Shown here piece after piece: positions 10,195 to 22,640 of a DNA stretch of 64,000 nt. Position 1 is the first letter of the stretch; each line of letters starts with the position of its first letter. The translations under genes and the position numbers were made by a program. Origin of the DNA: Gnetum montanum (lineage: Eukaryota > Streptophyta > Gnetopsida > Gnetales > Gnetaceae); the NCBI GenBank assembly GCA_015680685.1, contig MNCI01015694.1, positions 260,626-324,625 on the forward strand, written 5' to 3'. Under the pieces are notes generated by a model that worked only from the letters and a program-made list of their open reading frames with translations, was not told the origin of the DNA and did no database searches.

Positions 10195-12113
10195 ATCATC
10201 ATCATCTTAGCCTTATCCCAATAAAATAGGATTATCTACATGAGTTCTCTTTCATCATTTACCTCTATGAAAATATAGATCTTTTTTTTTCTTTTTTTTG
10301 TAGATTCTTCAAATCATCTTTAGTTGTCTTTTTCCATATCTTTTTAGTCTTCTTATTGGTGGCTTTCCTAGAATAATGATGTAGCAACCCTTTTTTTTAT
10401 ATGCTCATTATTTGATCTTCTTTGCACATGTTTAAACCATCTAAGCCATCATTTTGTAGCTTAATTGAAATAGAAGCCACTTCAAGTCTTCCTCTATTTT
10501 TTATGCTATGTAGTTTATCTCTTTTGATAACATTCAACATCATATAAGATAACAAAACTAATTATTATTCTATAAAATTTGTCCTTCACTTTTATTGATA
10601 TTCTTTTATCATATAGAATACCTCTAACCTATCTCTATTTTGACCATCTTCCCTCAATTCTATTTCTTATATTTTTATCAATCTTACCATATGATTAGAT
10701 GATTAATCCTAGGTAGTAGAACTATTTGAGATAAGGGACTTTTTGGCCTTGAATTCTCACTTCTATTTCATCCATGTTTATGTTTTTATTAAAATTGCAT
10801 TCCATATATTCAATCTTAATTCTATTAATTTTTTAAGCCTTTTGATTCTAGAGCAAGTTTCCATTTCTTCATTTCAGAAGCAATATGTTCTCAAGATGCA
10901 TTAACAAACACAATATCATCTACAAATAGCACATACAAAGGGATTTCATTTTGTATTTCCTTTATTAATTCATTCATAATAATGGCAAATAAGTATGAGC
11001 TAAGTGCAAATCATGGATGTAGGCCTACTATGACTAGAAAATCATATTTTAGAGGTAGCTTCTTCATAGATATCGTAAATAATTTTAATATATTTACCAT
11101 AAATGTTTTTCCTCTACAAGGTCCACCAAATAATATCTCTAGGAACTTTGTCATATGCTTTTTCAAAGTTAATGAAGATCATATATAGAAATTTTTCTCT
11201 ATTTTTTGAATTTCTCCATCAATTATCATACCAAGTAAATAACCTTTATAGTAGATCTCCCTTGCATGAAATCAAATTCTTGAGATTTTTTCATTTAATA
11301 ATTCTTAAAAATATTTTTTTCTTCTATCCAAAATGTCATTGTCTTTTACCAAAATTTTATTATTTGTTTCTTGATGCATTTGACATGATCAATATTTTTA
11401 CATTTTTTATTTCTAATTTTTGTCAACTTATAAATAGATTTTTGTCTTTTCTTTATTTTTAATTTCTCAAAAAAGCTATCCAAGGCCTTATGTTTGGCTT
11501 TGGCTACTTTTACAGTTACCTTTTTTTTTTTGTCATTTTGTATATCAACTTATTTTTTTGGCTACCACTTTGCTACCATTTCTTAACTCAACTTTTCTTG
11601 TTTTGGATAGCATGTTGCACTTTATGACTACACCATTATGTCTCCTTTGGGATTTATGTTTTTTCCTTTTATTTTACCTAAAATATTCTTTCCAATTTTC
11701 TAAAAGCAACTTTCCATTTGACCTCAAATTAAATTTGCAAAGAAATTCTAATTCCATATGTCTTCATGAAGTAGTTCTCTAAATAAGGTGATGTTATCTT
11801 CTTTCAAATTCCACCATTTTATGCATTTAGTCCCTTTTCATATAATACCTTTAAAGCTATGTATAGTTAAGTCCATGATCATTAGCCAATGCTAAGTTGT
11901 AAGGCATTCTCCAGGTATGACCTTGCAATCTTGGCAAATGGCCTAGTTTCTTTTATGCAATAAGAAATAATTGATTTATGTTTTATCTATACGACTCTTA
12001 TATTTAATTAAATTTTTTTTACTCTTCTTGAAATAAGTATTTGTGATTACAAGGTCACAAGTACTTGTAAATTGTAGTATTAAATCTCCCATATCATTGC
12101 ACTCTTCAAATCT
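10195..12113 (-). mobile_element. RTE-type LINE, 3' part (RT domain and end of endonuclease)
   Basis: Minus-strand reading from 12,113 down, with stops: LQFTSTCDLVITNTYF, DCKVIPGE, KWWNLK, a KVAKAKHKALD linker, then RT motifs FEKAYDKVPRDI (near 11,150), a G.HPxFALSSYLFAIIMNEL block (10,975-11,035) and FVDDIVFV (10,905-10,935). It ends in a GGGATAAGGCTAAGATGATG-type tail. These are hallmark motifs of plant RTE LINEs. The 3' flank CCTGCAATACCATCAAT (10,178-10,194) recurs at 32,095-32,111 with two changes, giving the target duplication. Element C (AAATC duplication) separates it from its 5' part. Confidence 0.9.
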
Positions 12114-12963
12114 AATGAGAGATGAGGTACCCTATGCCCAACCATATGAATCACAAGCATTCATGCATGATCTGATCAAATTCGATGGATGGGACTAGTT
12201 GTGCATCTAAAACATTATGCCTTGATCGTAGTTCACTTCCTTCTCACTTGGACTAGTGGTAGCTTGTCATGTATGATTTAGTCCAAAGTGAGGCATACGA
12301 TGATTGATGTTGTCTAGCCCTAAGCTACTCCTAATGATAATAAAGAGATTAATTAAGCTAATTAACAGTGGAAAATAAAATCTAAACTAGCCTACATGTG
12401 ATGAGTATCCATTCCTAACCATCCACACATGCCTTGGACTTCGCGTAACTACTGCTAGGATTACTAACCACATGTCACTAGGCTTACCAAATGATACACT
12501 GTTGGGTTACCAAGTAATCACACTCAAGCACTCATGATTAGTCGTACTCATTCTGCTTAATGATAAGAATAATAAAGAGTAATAAATGGAAGCATTAACT
12601 AAGGAAAACAGTAAATAATTAAACAATTAAAAGCAATAATAAATCTAAGTGGATGCTACAATGATGAAAGTAATCTTGATTTTTATTGCAGACCATGTAA
12701 TGCATCCAAGTATGTCACATTCAAATAAGGATGTCATACAATCACTTAACATCACATTGCCAGCATGCACTGGAAAACAAACTAACAAAATTCTTACTTT
12801 CCAAATCTAGGAAAAAGCTATCTAAAATCTATATCCCAACCATGCACCCAAGTGTGGTATTTATAGGATAACATAGAAGGGATGATATTAGATGCTCAAC
12901 ATCAGAGGTTATGCTGGGATATCAGATACTCAATATCATGGCCTTACAAAACATGACTCATCA
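12114..12963 (-). repeat. 3' LTR of element C
   Basis: 850 bp, aligning along its length with 30,439-31,296. The start is decayed to TAATGAG; the end is TCATCA. Minus-strand TATA box CCTATAAATA (12,858-12,867). U3 carries GATATTAG, GATATCAG and GATACTCAATATC (12,925-12,937). Confidence 0.92.
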
Positions 12964-13153
12964 TAACCCAATGACTGAATGAAACCTCGTCCTCGAGTTA
13001 AACAAAACGAGGAATAAGTTTCTTACAAAAGATTGGAAAGGTATGGGATTATTAACTGACTTAAATAAATACAAAAATTTACTCTTTCATGCCACAATGG
13101 TGTTTTACAAAAAAATATGGACACAACATTACAAGACACAAAATTGGGGAAAA

Positions 13154-15911
13154 TCATATAATTCCTAGAGGCAATGGCTCTTCCATTGGTCACTTCCCTT
13201 TGTTGCTAGGCTTCTAAAATTTATAGTGGTTTAGGATTGCCTGCAGATTTTCCTCCTTCATACTTGGATCATGTACCATCCAAGCTATGGAGCAATCTAT
13301 GCTGTAATCGGTACATCCCATGAGCACGACAGCTATAAGAACATTTTTTTTTTTACTTTCATGTACCAAGCTGCAAACTACCAACGTTCCTCCTCAAATT
13401 CCTTGGCCTTTTTTTTTAATTCATGGTGATCTATTAATCTTCTAGCCAGGTCTGAGGCTACATCTCTTTGTCCATGGTAGCGGGCCTTAATTACCTCTAA
13501 TTTTGAGTTTTCCATGTGGAGTTTCTATAGAGCACGTTTCCTATCTGTAAGCTCTTTTTCATATAGTGCATTGGTGGTTGCTACTTGTTGCTCTAGCTTG
13601 TTTCTAGGTTGACCTATTGTTAACAAGGCAAGGTTGGAATATCGAAGGTTAGCCAATGCCATGTAATCCTTTAAATCTTCAAGCTACAGGTCCTTATTCT
13701 TTACTTCTACTTAATGGACCAAGGCATAGCTATCCAAGATTGGCTACTAGTTATGATTTTGTGCTGACATGGAACTAATGAAGGCCTTTACCATCTAGAT
13801 CTCTTTTTCATTAATCTTCTTGTATATGCCAATTTGGTCCCAGAATTGCTTCTTCAACTTTTCATGTTTCTTGGCATTGTTTTTCCATGCGCTTATTATG
13901 ATTGTAGATTTTTGGCATATAGCATGCACCTCCTCCATTGAGAGGGTTTGATTTTCTCTATCCAATCTATTGATGTCTTGGTTGACCCTCACTAGTTGTT
14001 CTCTCAATTGGTGGACTCTTTCTTCTAAGATATTTTCTATTTTTCTATAGTGGCCAACCTTGCGTTATTTGTAGTAAGATGTTTATTCTCTTCTTGTGCA
14101 ACGATCAATGCTTTTGCATGGGCATATGCTTGAGCTTCAATAGCTAAGGCATTTTAGACCACCTTCTTCTTTTCTTGCTCAGTAGCTTTATTCTATTCAA
14201 TCAATTAGTTTAGTTGCTTCATTTAGAATTGTTCCAGTTGGTCAGGTGCAACAAATTAAATAGGGTCCCATCTTTTAGCTCTTAGAATGGCCAACTCCTA
14301 TTGTAGTTAATGAACTTTTCTTTCTACATGCTCCGCCTGCTCTCTGCCATGACCATCTTTCCTTTTGTGGCAATGAAGTCCAACTAAATTGTAGGGACAT
14401 CATTGGGAATGTCAAAAAGAGTGGTCATTCCTTGTTCCATCTGTAGCAATCTATCAAGTATATCCTCATGGGCCATAGGAGTCATCGAAGTTCTAGTTAG
14501 CATTTGGACATCTCTAGTTCCAATCAAGTCAACTAGGGGCATAACAAACACATTGAAGAATTCTTTGATGTGATCTATTATTACCTCTACCATGCCTGCT
14601 ACATCCTGGTGTTGCATGACTATGACAGTAGCACCTTCTTCTATTTCAAGAATTATCTAAAAAGATGCAGCATTCCTAAAGATCTACTGTGACCATTAGG
14701 ATTTTCCTCCTAACTGTAAAGAAATCTACCCTCTTAATGGATTAGTAGAAATGGTGGGCTACACAACATCATTCATGATTTGGAAGAGGTTAGATTCATC
14801 CCTACTTTCCTAACTAAGAGTTTCAGCAATGTGTTGCAAATGGCTCATTGCAGGTCAGTAATATTATGGTAGTGGCGGTTGAACCTGTGGCTCTTGTTGT
14901 TGCTTAAGCTCTTGCTCTATTTCCTTTTCTAGTTCTAGCTCCTTTTTTGGTTCCTGTTCTTGTTCTTATTCCTCATCAAGGTCTTTCCTTAGTGTTATGG
15001 GTTTAAGAAACTCAGCAAAATAAGCATTCTAATCCCTCCTAAGAATGTCATTGGTGTATCCCAGGATTTCAACATGCCTACATAGCTTCCTGATCAAGCA
15101 AGGGAATGGAAGTGTTACCTTCCCTACCTTCTTTTCTTTAAACCACCTTTGAATTTCCATGCAGTATAATTGGGGAAGATTGGCATTGTATTTGCCTATG
15201 AATATTGCACTTCTTCTAGTTGTGTAGGTTGAGATTCTATTGAGCCCTTTAGTTGGGAAGAGGTGATATGTGCCTTTCTTAAAATAAATCCTCTCTTCCA
15301 AAGTTAACTTGGTGTATGTTTTATTATCTTTATTATATTCCTACTCCAACCATAACTTTTTGGTTTCTAGATTGAACCTTGTGAATAAATTCACCAACTT
15401 GGCCCCCCACATTTAGCAAATTCAGAGCCTCTACGATTGCTTTGACTGAAAAAAGATACAATGAATCTATCGACGTTGACTACGGTGCCGTCTTCCTTGT
15501 TATGCCAAAATTGGTACATCTCACCAAGGTACCATTCCCCACTTTCTGAAAGGATGTGCCATAATGGTAATGCCTGGAGTTGAGTTTGAACTGCCTTAAG
15601 GGCAAATGTCATAAATGGACCAAAGTTCATTTTCATTATGACCATGGTCAACATGGATTTCTCCTAGATGACTTCAAGGCATTCTTGGGACAATGTTAGG
15701 TGTTGTCCTTGCACTGGAATTTGTGGTTCTATAGCCTCTCCTTGGCCAACTACCTTGTAGAAAGAGGCTCTTGATGAATGTTGAATGACTAGGCCTCCTA
15801 TTCTTCATGTTTGGCTAGTGTGCCTCATTCTTCTAGTCAGCCTCTGCCACCTCTTGTGCATTTGGCTACAGCTTGCAAAGGTCCTTCTTATTCTCCTCTT
15901 TTTCGGGCCAT
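13154..15911 (-). pseudogene. ORF3 of element C: plant-retroelement domain plus long coiled coil
   Basis: About 920 codons when read through several stops. It starts at the ATG at 15,911 (MARKRGE). Blocks 15,391-15,654 and 15,029-15,301 form one domain: HILSESGEWYLGEMYQFW, VVNVDRFIVSFF, then YTTRRSAIFIGKYNANLPQ and LPFPCLIRKLCRHV. This looks like the 'putative plant transposon protein' family (PF20167-like, my recollection, unchecked). A Q/E-rich linker (14,880-14,960) follows, then MQHQDVAGMVEVI (14,617) and a long heptad-rich stretch (13,795-14,007: LVRVNQDINRLDRENQTLS). The end is PMEEPLPLGII. The position after pol is that of env-like ORFs, but I see no signal peptide or obvious membrane anchor. 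Confidence 0.72.
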
Positions 15912-16206
15912 CTGTAATCAATTAAGAGTTTGATGTTACTAAGATGTTGTCATTTATCATTAACAGGTTTATACCTTACTCATGACCTTAGTTCTATTAA
16001 GTTCTTTAGTTCATATGATTGTAGAGTTAGAAAAATGCCCAAAAAGTATTAATTTCTTTTATGATGTTTCACAATTGGCCTCTTTTTCCTTATGTATGGC
16101 TAAAAATGATGGTTATGATCCCTTAGGTGAGAGAATTAGAGTTTTTGACATTCATACAATTGATTTTTCATTAAAACACTTAAGGTTTTTAAAATTCTTA
16201 CCCTCA
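15912..16206 (-). other. ORF3 leader of element C, interrupted by element B
   Basis: Sequence between the B insertion and the ORF3 ATG. Together with 26,142-26,385 it forms a leader of about 500 bp between the internal TATA box and ORF3. CCTCA at 16,202-16,206 is one copy of the target duplication of B. Confidence 0.7.
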
Positions 16207-17074
16207 TGATGAGCGGCAAGATACCCCTACACCCAACCATATGAATACGAGCGTTCATGCACGATCTCATCAAACTCCAAGGATTAGGTGCTTATGTGCT
16301 TACACAAAACAAGGATGGGTTATGCGATCATTATCTTCCCAAGCTTACTTGTAAGGCATAATTGTATGATTAAGTAAACTTGAGGTATATGATTTTTATG
16401 CTTTTTATGTTTTATGTTCTTGGTGCTTAAAAGGGGGAAATGAAATAATTTAGTAACTAATTTGATTTAACTAATCAACTATGCTCTAACTAGTCCTAAC
16501 ACCAACATCCATTCCCACTTGCCGAACACATCCTTAACTAGTGTAACACTACTAGGATTACCAAACGCTAGTCGTTATTGGGTTACCAAGTGTTCCACGT
16601 ATGCTCAAAGTGGTTGTGCCAAGTGTGCTAATTCATTGATAATTGATAATTAATGGTTTAATGAAAATGACATTAATTAACTATTGAAAGCATCAAATAA
16701 TAGTAAATAACATGAAATGCAACAATTAAGCTATTCTAAATGTTGCAAGGTTTATCACAAAGTTCATCTTTATTTCTAGACACAAGGTATGGTCAGGTAC
16801 ACAATGCTCAAATAAAGATCCATTCACTTTATGACTCCTACTGTGGGCACTCAAAAATATTTCTAACTCTAGAAAGGAAAAACTGCAAGAGTCTGGCTAA
16901 GGGACTAAAAACTAATTGCCAAACCAAGTGCCCCAATCTCTTATTTATAGGCAACGAGACAGGTTCCGACATCACATGTCCGATATCGCTTTGACACCTT
17001 TGATATCATGTATCCAATATCAAAGGTCCAATATAATGGATCCAATATCAAGGGTGCAATATTGGAACTCATCA
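16207..17074 (-). repeat. 3' LTR of element B
   Basis: 868 bp, TGATGAG...CTCATCA, matching 25,332-26,136 with mainly transition differences. U3 holds degenerate GATATC/CAATATC repeats (16,970-17,065). The polypurine tract (minus strand TTAGTTGTGGGGGTA) follows at 17,075. Confidence 0.94.
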
Positions 17075-18960
17075 TACCCCCACAACTAAATAAAAACTAA
17101 TCCTAAAGTTCTTTACAAAATATTGGGAAGGTATGGGATTACTGATTGAATGATGACTGACGGTGACATGAAATGATAGACTCAAGTGCACGGTGAATGG
17201 ATCGACAAACATATTACAGCATTGGTGTTCATAACCATTTTGGTGAACACTATACATAGATGACATCTAGACCCTCATTTGATAGCTTAAAGAGAGACAG
17301 AGAGAAAAGAAAATGAGGCACGTTGTTGCCGATGTCAAAAGTGTGCACATTGTTGTTCATCCATGGCCACATGATTAAGCATGTTCCTTGCGTAAATGCT
17401 CTTGCTCCAGTCCATCCTAAGTGCTCCCTCCTATCCCAGTCCATTGTTCATGTGATCACCATCTGCATACACAACACAGTCACGAATTAGCAAGGATAGA
17501 TAAGATATAATATAATTGATACCTTGCCTTGATATGAGGTACATTGGCTAGGTTATGGGTATGGAAGGTACTGGGTCAAAGGTTTGTAACTAATAACTAT
17601 CGCAGGTGTAGAGGTAAGATAAGTAATGGAATGAAAAAATTGTGACAGGGCCCCCACGACTAAGAGTGAACCTCCGATAGCAATAAGATGGAAAATGAAA
17701 GAAAAAAGAAGATAAGAGGAATAACAATGGTGAAGCCACTAAAACAAAAACAAAAATGGATGTCATGGATGGGGTGAATGAGAAATAGTTGATTGGAAGA
17801 AATGTTTAAGAGAAAGAACTTAATAATTGCACCAAATAGGAATGCTAGTGGGTCCTCCCCAAAGCAGGCTCATGCCCTTAATGCCCTAATAAACCCACAA
17901 ACCAAAGAGTGCGTAGGATCTAAGAATGACATATGGAAACAATGGTTAAGAACTTACCCTCAAAAATTTACCAAAGAAAAATAATGTGTCAACCAAGATA
18001 TAGACTAATCATAAAATTGACAATGAGGTCAAATACGAGAAGCAATATGGAATGAGAAGAGAGAACAAAATGGAATCCCAAAGTCAAGGTTATGTAAAGT
18101 CCCTTGTGTATCATGTGGTTAAGGTGACTTAATAAAACTCAGCCCAAATCCATATTAAAACTAACCACATCCAATGACCTCACATCAACACAGTTGACCA
18201 AGCCATCCTCCTGAAGTAGCAAGGATGCTTTGATAGAGCCACCACCATTCCAACAAGAGAAGAATAGAGAAGTAGGAACTAAGAAAGGGCCTTAGTTAGA
18301 GGGAACCTTTAGGCATGGTTAACATGTCTTTCCAATGCCATAACTCGTTCTTGTAGCCTGTGTTCCTTTATTATGTCTAAGGGATGTGCTTTGAATTCTC
18401 ACCAGTTGTTTTTTTTTTTAAGTAAGAACCACATCATGCAAAGACTTATTTGATTTAGTCAACTTCCTAATATTGGTCAATAGTGGAATGGTAGAAAACC
18501 TATGAAAAACATCCAAGTACCCAAGAGAATAGCCAACACAAATGTGTTGAATCCCCTTGAAGTCACACCTTTTTCAATCCATTTTAATCTTTCCTTGGTT
18601 TGAAGAATACCAAGCCACCAATTCATCAATAAGTTTGCTTAGAAAAAGGGACAGTACATTTCCAAAATAAAGGGAGACCATAGAGTTGTATGGATGAATG
18701 GATGACGTGGATCCATTACCTATTTTATCAAAAGAAACTATATCTTAGCATCAACATTAAAAGTCAAAGGTAAAAACCAAACATTAGCAATCAACACCAT
18801 TATAGTACAATCCACCATCACGAGCACTTATTATACGACGAATGAGAGTAATTCAAACAAAATGTAATAGAGAAATAAATAGTAAAAATGTTAACGATGG
18901 TGTAAAACAAAAACAAGTAGAGATAAAGAATGTGTAAAACAAAAAAGACAAAGGAAACTA
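17075..18960 (-). other. Non-coding spacer of element B
   Basis: About 1.9 kb without credible ORFs. It aligns with 274-2,170 of A over its length, including the middle G-tract motif (17,646-17,668), the block at 17,848-17,890, another at 18,319-18,360 and a third at 18,690-18,720. No ORF3. Confidence 0.75.
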
Positions 18961-20360
18961 AGGGCTTAGAATGGTTAGCATTGGTGGCCATCTCCCCCAC
19001 AACTAAGTTGGCAGGAGGAGATCTGAAATAATGAGCAAGGTTGTCCATTAATAGAGGTAGTGTTAGTACTGGCCATTTTAGGTTCATGGAAAGGTTTGGT
19101 TTGCTGGATGTTGACTAATAATTTCCTATCTGGGCTTTTAGGTTTATAGATCATCATGGCCCCTAAAGGAAAAGTTTCATGAATGATATAAGGTCCTTCC
19201 CATAGTGTTTGAAATTTAGTTCGTTGTGGCACATGTGCAAGATTTCAATAAAGAACCTTATCTCCTGGTTGGCATGTAACTTTTCTAATTCTTAGGTCAT
19301 GACATTGCTTGTTGAAGGCCTTATGCAATTCGTTGGATGACAAGGTGGCTAATTGATTTTTATCTAGTAAGTTAAGCTTCATTAACCATTCTTTCTGTGC
19401 TAGAATGAGGTCAAGGTTGAGGTCACATATTATAGATAGTGTACGGAGCTTAGCTTGGATAGGATGTGTTGGAAGTTTACCATACACTAACTTATAGGGA
19501 GAATAGCCTATAGGGAGATTCCATGTGGAGTGGTATGCCTAAACAGAATCGTTCAGTTTGGCACTCTAGTCTCACCTATATTTGCTAATGGTTCATGTCC
19601 ATATTTTTGTGATCTCCCTATTGGTGACTTCAACTTGACCATTTGCTTGAGGATGATATGGTGTAGTCAACTTATGCTCAACTCCTAAGAGTTGCCTTAA
19701 TTTTGAAAAAGTCACACCTGTAAAATGTGTATCATTATCAAAAATAAGTGCACAAGGCATGCCAAACCTGTTTACAATTTTTTGTTAAACAAATCATGTA
19801 GCAGTCGATGATGTACAGTCAATAACAGTAGCTACTTCTGCCCACTTTGTAAAATAGTCAACAGCAACAATAATGTAGGCTTTTCCATTGGACATTGGTG
19901 TAATAGGCCCCATAAAATCAGTACCCCATATGTTGAAAGGTTCTAAAGGTTGAATCCATTGTTGTGGACCCTCCATTCTAGCAGTCATTCCCCCATTGCA
20001 TTAGTAGCACTCACAAGATTGGATGAAATGATGAGCATCCCAGAACAATGTAGGCCAATAATATCCTACAAGCAAGATTTTAATGGTTGTTCATCTCCCA
20101 TCGTAATGACCCCCACAAGGGCCTTCATGAGCATCTTGGAGAACTCTTAATTGATCTACATCGGGAACACACCATCGAACCAAGCCATCAGAACACACCT
20201 TGTAAAGATGTCCATTGATCTCCATGAAATGCTTGACTTAGTGGAGAAAATGTTGTTTCTTTCTAATGTCAAGCTCTTATGGTGTTTCTTGTGTGAGAAG
20301 ATAAGTAAGAATGCTACTATACCAATTTGTATCTATGGGTGATTAATCATTTATTACACC
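18961..20360 (-). pseudogene. Integrase of element B
   Basis: Minus-strand blocks: core start QPLEPFNIWGTDFMGPITP...YIIVAVDYFTKWAE (19,794-19,988), carrying the first catalytic D. The middle of the core lies at 19,560-19,790 in broken frames. The C-terminal part covers 19,245-19,487 (YGKLPTHPIQ, KAFNKQCHDLRIRK, PGDKVLY) and 18,975-19,232 (FQTLWEGPYIIHETFPLGAM). Integrase joins element cDNA to the host chromosome. The tail FRSPPANLVVGEMAT overlaps a G-tract motif (18,988-19,015). Several stops. Confidence 0.88.
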
Positions 20361-20930
20361 TACAAAGAGTTCATTAGGGACGTGATCAAAAATTTGGTAT
20401 TCATCCTCTTTTTTGTCCCATCACAACCAAGATAAATGATCGGCAACAACATTCTTAGTGCCCTTGTGATCTATCATCATGAGGTCAAACTCTTGTAAGA
20501 TCATAAGCCATCGTATGATGCGAGGGCTCACCATTGGTTTATTCATAAGGAACCAAATTGGACTATGATCTGTATGTATAAATATCTTATAGCCTAGTAC
20601 ATAGTGCCTAAATTTCTCTAGTGTAAACACCATGGCCATTAATTCTTTTTCTGTTATGGTATAGTTGAGTTGTGCACCAACAATACTTCGACTTGCATAG
20701 TGAATGTAATAAGGATGTTTTTGGTCATCTAACTATGTAAGTATGGCTCCTAAAGAAAAATTGGACGCGTTGGTTATTATGTGGAATGGTCTAGACCAGT
20801 TAGGAGCTTGTAGAATGGGTGTTTCTACAAGATTCTACTTTAGGATTTAAAAAGCTAACTCACATTCCATGGTCCATTCAAAGGGTACATCCTTTTTCAT
20901 TAATTCCACCAACGGTTTTGCAATCTTTGA
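20361..20930 (-). pseudogene. RNase H of element B
   Basis: Open block 20,421-20,639: MAMVFTLEKFRHYVLGY, IHTDHSPIWFLMNK, IRWLMILQEFDL, VVADHLSWL. This matches the RNase H that follows RT in gypsy elements and removes RNA from RNA:DNA hybrids. This whole region is missing from element A. Confidence 0.88.
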
Positions 20931-21660
20931 AAAATTCTCGATGAAGCATCTATAATAGCCAGTATGTCCAAGGAATGATCAAACATCTTTTATAGTTTCA
21001 GGTTGACAAGTGATTCCTTGGATAAATTTAATTTTCTTAGGATCTACCTTTATCCTTATTTGTGAAATTTTTTGCCCTAATACAATGCCCTCTTAGACCA
21101 TTAAATGGCTTTTCTACCAATTGAGCCTTAGGTTGGTTTCAACACATTGTTTTAGCACTTACTCTAATTGGTCCAATGCTTGTTCAAAGTATGCTCCGTA
21201 GGTGGATAAATCAACCATAAAAGCCTCCACGCCACTTCCTATTTGTTGCTAAAATATACTTAGAACCAAGCATTGAAACATTGTTGGAGCATTGCACAAG
21301 CCAAACAGCATCTTCCTATATGCAAATATTTCCCAAGGACTCGTGAACGTAGTCTTGGCTTGGTCTTCTGGTGCTATTTGAATTTGATTGTACCCACTGT
21401 AACCATCCAGAAAACTATAATAGCAATGCCTTGCAATGGTATCCAAGACTTGGTCAACGAATGGCAAGGGAAATGATCTTTAAATGTTACCATGTTCAGT
21501 AGCCTAAATTCTATACACACCCTCCATTTACCTTCCTTTTTAGGCATAATGACTAATGGACTAACCCATTCACTATCAATAATGGGGTAGATGAACCTGG
21601 CTTTTAGAAGTTGTTCAATTTCTTCTTTAACTACTTCCTTAAGCTTTGGGTTTAGTCATC
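20931..21660 (-). pseudogene. Reverse transcriptase of element B, catalytic motif changed
   Basis: Contains FVDQVLDTIARHCYYSFLDG, YRKMLFGLCNAPTMFQ (21,249-21,467) and the thumb near 20,940-21,110. Continuing past a stop just before QQIGSG, the catalytic motif reads F-M-V-D-L-S-T-Y-G (about 21,205-21,230), where A and D have F-M-D-D. Loss of one catalytic aspartate should abolish polymerase activity. Confidence 0.85.
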
Positions 21661-22640
21661 TTTGTGGTTGTCATTGAGGCTTCATAGAGGGGTCAGTGTA
21701 AATTCTATGTTGGCATATCCTAGGATCTATTCCTATTAATTTGGGATATGACCAAGCAAAGGCTTTCAACCATTTTTTTTCTTTCTTTTTGTGAGGAGTG
21801 AGCTTAGCATTAATGATTACCGATTTTCCATTCTTGAGAAATGTGTACTCCATACTAGTGGGCAATGATTTTAAATCAAGGGGCTCTTGCTTAAACTCAT
21901 CAGGGATTTCCAACTTCCCCTAGTTGATATTTTTGATGTCAAGACTTGGAAGTGGATGATGGACTTGCTCTAATGTATCTATGCTATCGATATAGGTGCA
22001 AGTCAAGCTCTCAGTTGGTTTCATGCATAGAGTTGAATTGCTCTCTCGGTCAGCTGTTAGCCATTGGGTGCCTTTCTATCTTGTGGCTACTGCATACAGG
22101 CATCTTTGTACATCAGTTATTTGTGCACACTGGTTGCATGTAGGCAATGTTAAGCATTGTACAAACCAGGACTTCTGCATGCAATTACACCCTATGTCAC
22201 TATATGCGATGCATGGAACTTTCTTCTTCTCAATATTTCCAAACATATTTTCTTTTGATATTTCTAAGGAAAGATCATGTATTCCTAGGTGCACATCAAT
22301 CATACTTAGCCATGCTCTTCCCATTATGATTTAGAAGTTCCCCTTATAGTTGTTGACTTGGATCACTAGGAAATCAGCTGGATACAACCATCCACAAATA
22401 GTGGTAACTGTGTCCTCCACTAGTCCTAATGGACAGTGATGGATTGGTTGACCAATTCTAAATGAATGTTACTCTTTTTTAGTGGAGGTAGGTTCCAAGC
22501 TTTGTACATTTCTTGAGAGATTAAGATAACACCAGAACCTGAATCCAAAAGATCTTTGCACGGCTAGCGATTTGCAAATATATAAGAGGACTTCTAGGAT
22601 TAGAGAATTTCCTAGGAAGATGGCCAGCTTTGATCTAGTC
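21661..22640 (-). pseudogene. Protease and linker of element B
   Basis: Near 22,510-22,560 the minus strand gives LLDSGSGV, the canonical D-S-G active site. Then MGRAWLSMIDVHLGIHDLS (22,076-22,324) and the linker toward RT with NGKSVIINAKL (21,671-21,913). Same layout as A; frames are broken by stops. Confidence 0.84.
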
